This document shows, in pieces, positions 58,605 to 64,000 of a stretch of DNA of 64,000 nucleotides; the first letter of the stretch is position 1; each line of letters starts with the position of its first letter. The DNA comes from Nitrospirales bacterium (lineage in GTDB: Bacteria > Nitrospirota > Nitrospiria > Nitrospirales > UBA8639). A program made the translations under genes and the position numbers. The stretch is from NCBI GenBank assembly GCA_021604105.1, contig BQIW01000010.1:1-64000 (forward strand), read 5' to 3'. The notes beneath the pieces are model-generated. The model was not told the DNA's origin. It made no database searches and saw only the letters and a program-made list of their open reading frames with translations.

Positions 58605-60479
58605 TTAAATGGAGTACTGGAAGTCGGCACGGCCCCTGGGCGGTTCAGCCAGAATCTTTCTGGATTTGAGCAAATCAATGATTTGGTGGGTGCAGTCATC
58701 GAAATTTTCCGGCCCAGCGAAAATCAGATCGGTATCGGGCTGAGGCCCTTGTAAATCCTTGGCCATGTGGATGGTGATGACTGGGATCGGGTTCACCAAC
58801 GTTTGCACGGTTTGCACGATGTGTTTCATCGGTTTTTTGAGGGCATTGGTTGTGGAAATCACCAGGGATCCTGTATCGGTCAGCAACCGTACGACTTCGC
58901 CAAATCGTCGGATGATTTCATCAGGTTTCGTGTCAACGAGATCAGCATCAAGACCCCGTTGCAGATTCTCCGGCGCGAGAAGGTAGGCATGTCGGCCTTC
59001 CGCGACTAAGACGGTTTCCAGTTTTCGAGCCAGAAATCCTTTCGCGGTGGTATCTGGGCCGGTGAGTAAGACCACAGCCGCTCGATGTCCATAGTGTTGA
59101 GCGCGGTCTTCTGCTCCCACATCTCCCTTGACCCATGCGGAATCCCGTTCGCGTGCCTCCGTTCGAAAATCTTCCTGATCATCCTGGACCAGTTCCGTGA
59201 TGATTCCCCCTCCTGCCACATCGTATTCGTCCACCAACACGAAGCGGCCGGTGGTCTCGAACTGCGCATAGAGATCAAAAGCGATGGGAGATTTGGTCCG
59301 AAGCGTGATATCGGCCACTTCATTCCGTTTCACGGTGGTTTGCGTCTGTCGGTCGTCTAAATTGGAGGCGTCCACTATGCGATGAATGATGGCCACTTCG
59401 CAGGGGACTTCCCTGGTGGCCAGTCGTAAGACATAGGGCCGGCGGGTTTCTAAGGGACGCCCTCCTAACCAGAACAAGTTGGCACGAATGCGGGTAGAGA
59501 CCAACGGCCTGGCATCATCGTGTGTCGCAAATTCCCCTCGTTCTACAAAAATTTGTTCGTCCAGGGTGATGCCGACGGATTGACCGGCTTCGGCTTGAGT
59601 GGGCGGTGGATCGAGATTGAAGGCTTCAATCGTTTGGATATTGGCTGACTTGTTGGAAGGGGAAAAAACCAGCCGGTCACCAATCTTAAGTTTCCCTGCC
59701 GTGATCCGGCCAACTAAAATCCGGCGGGCGTCGAATTTATACACGTCCTGAATGGGAAGACGAAGCGTTTGTTCGGCACGTTTGGATTCCAGATGGAAAT
59801 GCGCCAGGGAATCCAATACGGATGGTCCGGTGTACCACGGAGTTTCCGGACTTGATTTGATGATATTGATGCCCTGTTTGGCGCTCGCGGGGATGACATA
59901 TTGGGGAATGACGTTCAATTGGGTGAGAAATTCCCGGTATTCTTTTTCGATGGCGTGGAAGGTGTCTTCCCGATAATTGACCAGATCCATTTTATTGACC
60001 ACCACGGTCACCTGTTTGACTCCTAACATGGAGAGCAACAGCCCATGGCGTTTTGATTGGTCGCGCACGCCTTCCAGGGCATCAATGACCAGAAGTGCCG
60101 CTTCCGCACGAGCGGCACCTGATACCATGTTTTTCAAGAATTCCTTATGACCAGGTGCGTCAATGATAATGTATTGTCGCCCTCCCCAGGAGAAGAAGGT
60201 TCGGGCTGTATCGATGGTGATTCCCTGTTGTTGTTCTTCCAAAAACGCATCAAAAAGAAAAGCGTATTCGAATTCTTTGCCTTGTTTTTTGCAAATGGCC
60301 TGGATTTTTTCAATTTTGCCGGTTGGTAACGTCCCGGTGTCAGCATACAGACGGCCCAATAACGTGGATTTGCCGTGGTCGACGTGACCCACGATGACGA
60401 TATTCATTCTCTCCCGGATGGAATTGTCCTGGGGAGTGTCGGGAGATTGGCCTATGGCTGGTGTGACCGTCATCTTCAC
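58605..60479 (-). CDS. cysN: Sulfate adenylyltransferase large subunit (CysN) with degenerate adenylyl-sulfate kinase-like C-terminus
   Basis: GTPase motifs [33 protein letters not shown]. The C-terminal CysC-like part has GPDTTAKGF at the P-loop position. Confidence 0.93.
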   Translation of the reverse strand: MKMTVTPAIGQSPDTPQDNSIRERMNIVIVGHVDHGKSTLLGRLYADTGTLPTGKIEKIQAICKKQGKEFEYAFLFDAFLEEQQQGITIDTARTFFSWGGRQYIIIDAPGHKEFLKNMVSGAARAEAALLVIDALEGVRDQSKRHGLLLSMLGVKQVTVVVNKMDLVNYREDTFHAIEKEYREFLTQLNVIPQYVIPASAKQGINIIKSSPETPWYTGPSVLDSLAHFHLESKRAEQTLRLPIQDVYKFDARRILVGRITAGKLKIGDRLVFSPSNKSANIQTIEAFNLDPPPTQAEAGQSVGITLDEQIFVERGEFATHDDARPLVSTRIRANLFWLGGRPLETRRPYVLRLATREVPCEVAIIHRIVDASNLDDRQTQTTVKRNEVADITLRTKSPIAFDLYAQFETTGRFVLVDEYDVAGGGIITELVQDDQEDFRTEARERDSAWVKGDVGAEDRAQHYGHRAAVVLLTGPDTTAKGFLARKLETVLVAEGRHAYLLAPENLQRGLDADLVDTKPDEIIRRFGEVVRLLTDTGSLVISTTNALKKPMKHIVQTVQTLVNPIPVITIHMAKDLQGPQPDTDLIFAGPENFDDCTHQIIDLLKSRKILAEPPRGRADFQYSI

Positions 60480-61276
60480 ATGTATCCATCTTTGCGTAAT
60501 TGTTCCATCCCTCGTCCTTCGTCTTGTGCGCGTCCTGCCCGTTCCGCCACCTTGGTGTTGCGTAATTCAATGATGACTTCATCCACATTTTTCGAGGTGG
60601 AATCAATTGGTGTCGTGCATGGGGCGCATCCCAGACTGCGATAGCGTTTACCGGTGCCTTGATCCAGGTACAGATTATCCAGAAAGGGAATATTTTCTAA
60701 TTTGATGTACTCCCAAATATTGATCTCTGTCCAATCCAAAAGGGGATGAATCCGGATATGGGTGCCCGGAGGAAACGAAAGTTTATATTGATCCCAAAGT
60801 TCGGGGGGTTGGTCGCGAAAATCCCATTCATTGTTTTTGTCGCGCGGGGAGAAGTACCGCTCCTTCGCCCTGGTACTATCTTCGTCAGATCGCACACCCA
60901 AAATGACCCCTGTGTAACCCTTCTCTTCCAGCAATTGTTTTAATCCTAGGGTTTTTAAGGCGGTGCAACATTCCACTCGTCCCTTTGTGTGGTTCATCCC
61001 TTCGGCCAAGGCTTTTTTATTTTGTCCCACGATCAGATTTAATCGCCATTCGCGTGCGAGGCGATCCCGATATTCAATCATTTCAGGAATTTTATAGCTT
61101 GTGTCGACATGGAGGAGCGGGAAGGGCACATGGCCAAAAAAGGCTTTTCTGGCCAGCCACAATAGCACCGTTGAATCTTTGCCCATGGACCACAGCATGG
61201 CCAGGTTATCAAAGTTTTTGTACGCCTCACGCAGGATATAGACGCTTTGATCTTCTAACTGGCGGATATGGTTCAT
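60476..61276 (-). CDS. cysD: Sulfate adenylyltransferase small subunit
   Basis: [82 protein letters not shown]. Confidence 0.95.
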   Translation of the reverse strand: MNHIRQLEDQSVYILREAYKNFDNLAMLWSMGKDSTVLLWLARKAFFGHVPFPLLHVDTSYKIPEMIEYRDRLAREWRLNLIVGQNKKALAEGMNHTKGRVECCTALKTLGLKQLLEEKGYTGVILGVRSDEDSTRAKERYFSPRDKNNEWDFRDQPPELWDQYKLSFPPGTHIRIHPLLDWTEINIWEYIKLENIPFLDNLYLDQGTGKRYRSLGCAPCTTPIDSTSKNVDEVIIELRNTKVAERAGRAQDEGRGMEQLRKDGYM

Positions 61277-62361
61277 GCGGGTACCACCGCTGGTGCAGGG
61301 GAAACGATGAATTTGGACTGTGGGGGGCGTCCTTGGACCAAGGCGGTAAAGAACGCTCCGGCTTTGCCGGAATCCAGTGTGTCCTGGGCGAGAGGTGCGG
61401 CCTGCGCGAGAGAGGAGGCCAATCCTGCGGCATACATCAGTAAGGCTGCATTCATGATCACCCAGTTCCGTCTGTCGCCTTTCGGGCGATCGACGAGTAA
61501 TTGCGTCATCAATTGGGCTTCATGTTGGGGGTTACCCGATCCCGGCCCATTGATGGTCGAACTCATGGCTTGAAATGGTCCGGATCGGAATCCGGCATCA
61601 TCGGGACGAAAGACTAACGATGAAATATGCCCGCTTCGTAATTCGCGCGCTAAGGAAGGCGCGGAGAGGGACAGTTCGGGAAACCCTTCGACTCCTTGAA
61701 TAATCAGGGCCCGCTTCGAGCCCAGCATGTCCAAGGCTTCCACCATTTTATCCAGGTATGGAGGATGGGAAATGCCAATGACTTGTGAGCCGACCCTGGC
61801 CGGGTTCAGTAGTCTGGACACCTGATGGGAAAGGTTTTGCAGTCCGAATGCCTGACGCAGGTCCAGTAATTTGGTTAACGGCGCATGATATCCCGCTAAA
61901 TCCATGTACACCCAGGGCGATTGAGCGCCATGTTCAATTGCTTCAGCCGCAGAATTGGCGATAGGAAGCTGTAAGTGACGAAGGACTTGAGGGAGATCGT
62001 AGGGGAGGTCGGGGTTTTCTACCCCATGCATGAAGAGACCTGCGCCGGCTGCAGCCGCGACAAGGCTTGCGGCGATGACCACATGGATGGTGTTGTGCTT
62101 TTCTCCATAGAGAGGAAGGTCCACCATGTTTTCGGCATGCGGGAGGGGAATCGGTGGCGCCCACTTGCGGACCGTTGTGGAGAACGCGGCGAGTTCGCTG
62201 ATGGATTCGGTTTTGATGCGCATAGCCATCAAAAACGCTCCCACCTGAACGTCGGTGGCTTGCCCTTCAATGATGGTGGTAAGAGCCACCTTGGCCTCGT
62301 CCCAGGTCAAATCCTTGGCACCCTTCAGCCCCTTTCCAATTTTTGCAATCAGATGATCCAT
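61273..62361 (-). CDS. TrpD2/YbiB-like glycosyltransferase family 3 protein (not a canonical anthranilate phosphoribosyltransferase)
   Basis: [45 protein letters not shown] is the TrpD N-terminal helical domain. The canonical GTGGD and KHGNR motifs are not preserved. Confidence 0.82.
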   Translation of the reverse strand: MDHLIAKIGKGLKGAKDLTWDEAKVALTTIIEGQATDVQVGAFLMAMRIKTESISELAAFSTTVRKWAPPIPLPHAENMVDLPLYGEKHNTIHVVIAASLVAAAAGAGLFMHGVENPDLPYDLPQVLRHLQLPIANSAAEAIEHGAQSPWVYMDLAGYHAPLTKLLDLRQAFGLQNLSHQVSRLLNPARVGSQVIGISHPPYLDKMVEALDMLGSKRALIIQGVEGFPELSLSAPSLARELRSGHISSLVFRPDDAGFRSGPFQAMSSTINGPGSGNPQHEAQLMTQLLVDRPKGDRRNWVIMNAALLMYAAGLASSLAQAAPLAQDTLDSGKAGAFFTALVQGRPPQSKFIVSPAPAVVPA

Positions 62362-62375
62362 GCCATGGTTCCGGG

Positions 62376-62789
62376 TTAAAAGGTCAAAACCTGGTCAGCC
62401 GGAAGAATAGCTTCCGTCCAGAAGGCCTCTGCAGTTTGCACTTCATCTAATTCCGGAATGAGTTCTTCGACTTTCACTCCAAAATATTTCAGAGAATCCG
62501 TACACACCGAAAATTTGACGTTTCCTTTTTCTTTGGAAGTTTGCATGAGTTTCGAAAGGTCCGCTTTATTCTCTTTTTTCATGAGTTCACGAACAAAGCC
62601 TTCTCGCCCTTTAAATTCCGGGGACATGGTCAGTTCTTTGATCTTGGTTTTGGTCATTCGACCTGCGGCTTCGTCACGGAAATAGCCACTCACCTCGATC
62701 CCACTGGCCGCTGCCAGGGCTATCCACTCGCAGGCTTGGAAAAGGTTGTTCCACCCCCCTCTAGTAATAATGACGGCAATTTTTTTCAC
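62376..62789 (-). CDS. DsrE-family sulfur-relay-like protein
   Basis: KKIAVIITRGGWNNLFQACEWIALAAASGIEVSGYFRDEAA; conserved Cys in VKFSVCTDSLKYFGV. Confidence 0.75.
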   Translation of the reverse strand: MKKIAVIITRGGWNNLFQACEWIALAAASGIEVSGYFRDEAAGRMTKTKIKELTMSPEFKGREGFVRELMKKENKADLSKLMQTSKEKGNVKFSVCTDSLKYFGVKVEELIPELDEVQTAEAFWTEAILPADQVLTF

Positions 62790-62865
62790 TGGCGGTCTCC
62801 ATTAGCTACTTGATTAAGAAAAATGCATGTGAACTCATGAATAACGGCATGGTCACGTGGCTGGA

Positions 62866-63582
62866 TTATCGATGAAGCCCACATTCGGTTTTTCCCGAAC
62901 TTTTCCATCGTCCGGAGCGTGGGTCCTCTCCCGGCATGACAGGTGCTGTGCAATGGGTACATCCAATGCTGGGATAGTGTTGATCATGCAAGGCGTTATA
63001 CGGAACGGTATTCGTGCGAATGTATTCCCACACCTGTTCCCATGACCAGGAGGCCAAGGGATTAAATTTCACAAGGCCAAATTTTGTATCCCAATCGACA
63101 ATGCCGGCATTGGCACGCGTGGGTGATTGATCACGCCGAATACCCGTAATCCACGCTGCATACTTTGCCAGGGTGCGTGTGAGGGGCTCAACCTTTCGCA
63201 GTGAACAACATTGATCGGGATCCCGCAGCCATAAGGCTTCCCCAAACGCTGTGGCTTGTTCGGAAGGGCTGAGCGTTGATTTGACCTGGATAATCTGATC
63301 ATCCCTTAACTGATAGTGTTGAATCATCTGATTCCGAACGGCATGGGTTTCAGAAAATAAAAAATCAGTATCTAAATAAAAGAGTGTGCTGTTTGGATTT
63401 GAGCGAAACATCATATCGGCCAGAACAACATCCTCGGCACCAAAACTACAGGCCAGAATAATCGTTTCCCCATATTCCGCAATCGCCGTCTCGACAATCT
63501 TCATGGGAGTCTGGCCCTCCATGGATCGATTGATCGCAACGAGTTCTTCTGGAGTTGGATGGGTATTGAGGAAAAGAGCCAT
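62866..63582 (-). CDS. cysH: Assimilatory adenylyl-sulfate (APS)-type reductase
   Basis: ILACSFGAEDVVLADMMF; FYLDTDFLFSETHAVRNQ; 4Fe-4S cysteines DQCCSLRKVEPL...GCTHCTAPV; C-terminal KTECGLH. Confidence 0.94.
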   Translation of the reverse strand: MALFLNTHPTPEELVAINRSMEGQTPMKIVETAIAEYGETIILACSFGAEDVVLADMMFRSNPNSTLFYLDTDFLFSETHAVRNQMIQHYQLRDDQIIQVKSTLSPSEQATAFGEALWLRDPDQCCSLRKVEPLTRTLAKYAAWITGIRRDQSPTRANAGIVDWDTKFGLVKFNPLASWSWEQVWEYIRTNTVPYNALHDQHYPSIGCTHCTAPVMPGEDPRSGRWKSSGKTECGLHR

Positions 63583-63588
63583 GGCGTT

Positions 63589-64000
63589 TTACGGTTCCAC
63601 TTTCTCCACTAACACTCGGAAATGCTGCTCCTGGGCGTCTATGGGTTCCTGTTTGAGCACATTGTGCCCATCGTTTCGAAGGCTCACCGGGACGTTGCGA
63701 ATCGGATCGCCCCCGTCCAACCAAACTTCCAACTGATCACCGTGGTCCATCATTTCTAATTTTAATTTGGTTTTCACATAATTCATGGGGCAGGCCACGC
63801 CACGGAGGTCGTAGACGGGTGCGCCTGACGGGGCGGATTCCTTGTCAGATGAAGTGGGTACCGTCTTGGTTGATCCAGTGGGCTGTTGTTCCGGTTCAGC
63901 AGGAGCCAGCTTGAGGTCTTGGCCGATTTGGTCCGAAACGGTCCGGCAGAGGTCCACGAAACCTTTTGTAAATGCGATTTTTCCTTGTGTCAGGTCAGCC
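63589..64000 (-). CDS. Protein with C-terminal TusA/SirA domain, truncated by window end
   Basis: VYDLRGVACPMNYVKTKLKLEMMDHGDQLEVWLDGGDPIRNVPVSLRNDGH (CP motif). The frame stays open upstream of the track's GTG (ADLTQGKIAFTKGFVDLCRTVSD) to the window edge, so this is probably the tail of a longer protein. Confidence 0.75.
   Translation of the reverse strand, partial: ADLTQGKIAFTKGFVDLCRTVSDQIGQDLKLAPAEPEQQPTGSTKTVPTSSDKESAPSGAPVYDLRGVACPMNYVKTKLKLEMMDHGDQLEVWLDGGDPIRNVPVSLRNDGHNVLKQEPIDAQEQHFRVLVEKVEP

Noticed and set aside
1-64000. CRISPR arrays, rRNA operons, prophage modules or intact transposases
   Set aside because: No regularly spaced direct repeats, rRNA signatures, phage structural genes or recognisable complete transposase ORFs were seen.

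Overview
This is a 64 kb bacterial chromosomal window. The gene repertoire and order suggest Nitrospirota/Nitrospira-like DNA, but that is an inference. Contents by region: (1) 1-13.6 kb: a polysaccharide export and glycosyltransferase region with a Wzm/Wzt-type ABC exporter, a UbiA-methyltransferase fusion, a DUF4832-like lipoprotein and four glycosyltransferases. (2) 15-31 kb: housekeeping genes including a UvrD-like helicase, glucan phosphorylase, HEAT-repeat protein, cytochrome c, RodZ-like protein, PfkB kinase, MTA phosphorylase, miaA and mutL. (3) 30.4-38.4 kb: a Tol-Pal operon carrying an extra internally repeated coiled-coil lipoprotein. (4) tRNA-Asp and tRNA-Val, a YfgM-like TPR protein and a LysM lytic transglycosylase. 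(5) A B12-type radical SAM enzyme of the RiPP-maturation class, translationally coupled to a pterin carbinolamine dehydratase. (6) A PagL-like outer-membrane deacylase, sthA, an HDOD protein and an SDR. (7) A degraded accessory patch with an hsdR remnant and a fic gene with operator-like repeats, followed by ssrA tmRNA, an SMR transporter and a 1001-aa secreted protein. (8) A sulfate-assimilation operon (cysH, dsrE-like, trpD-like, cysD, cysN with a degenerate CysC-like tail). The most notable unexplained structure is a dispersed, palindrome-rich, non-coding repeat family of about 70-250 bp with at least six copies in both orientations. One copy is internally deleted, one sits at the 5' end of a gene, and one adjoins a truncated gene. 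All family assignments come from reading motifs by eye; no database search was run.
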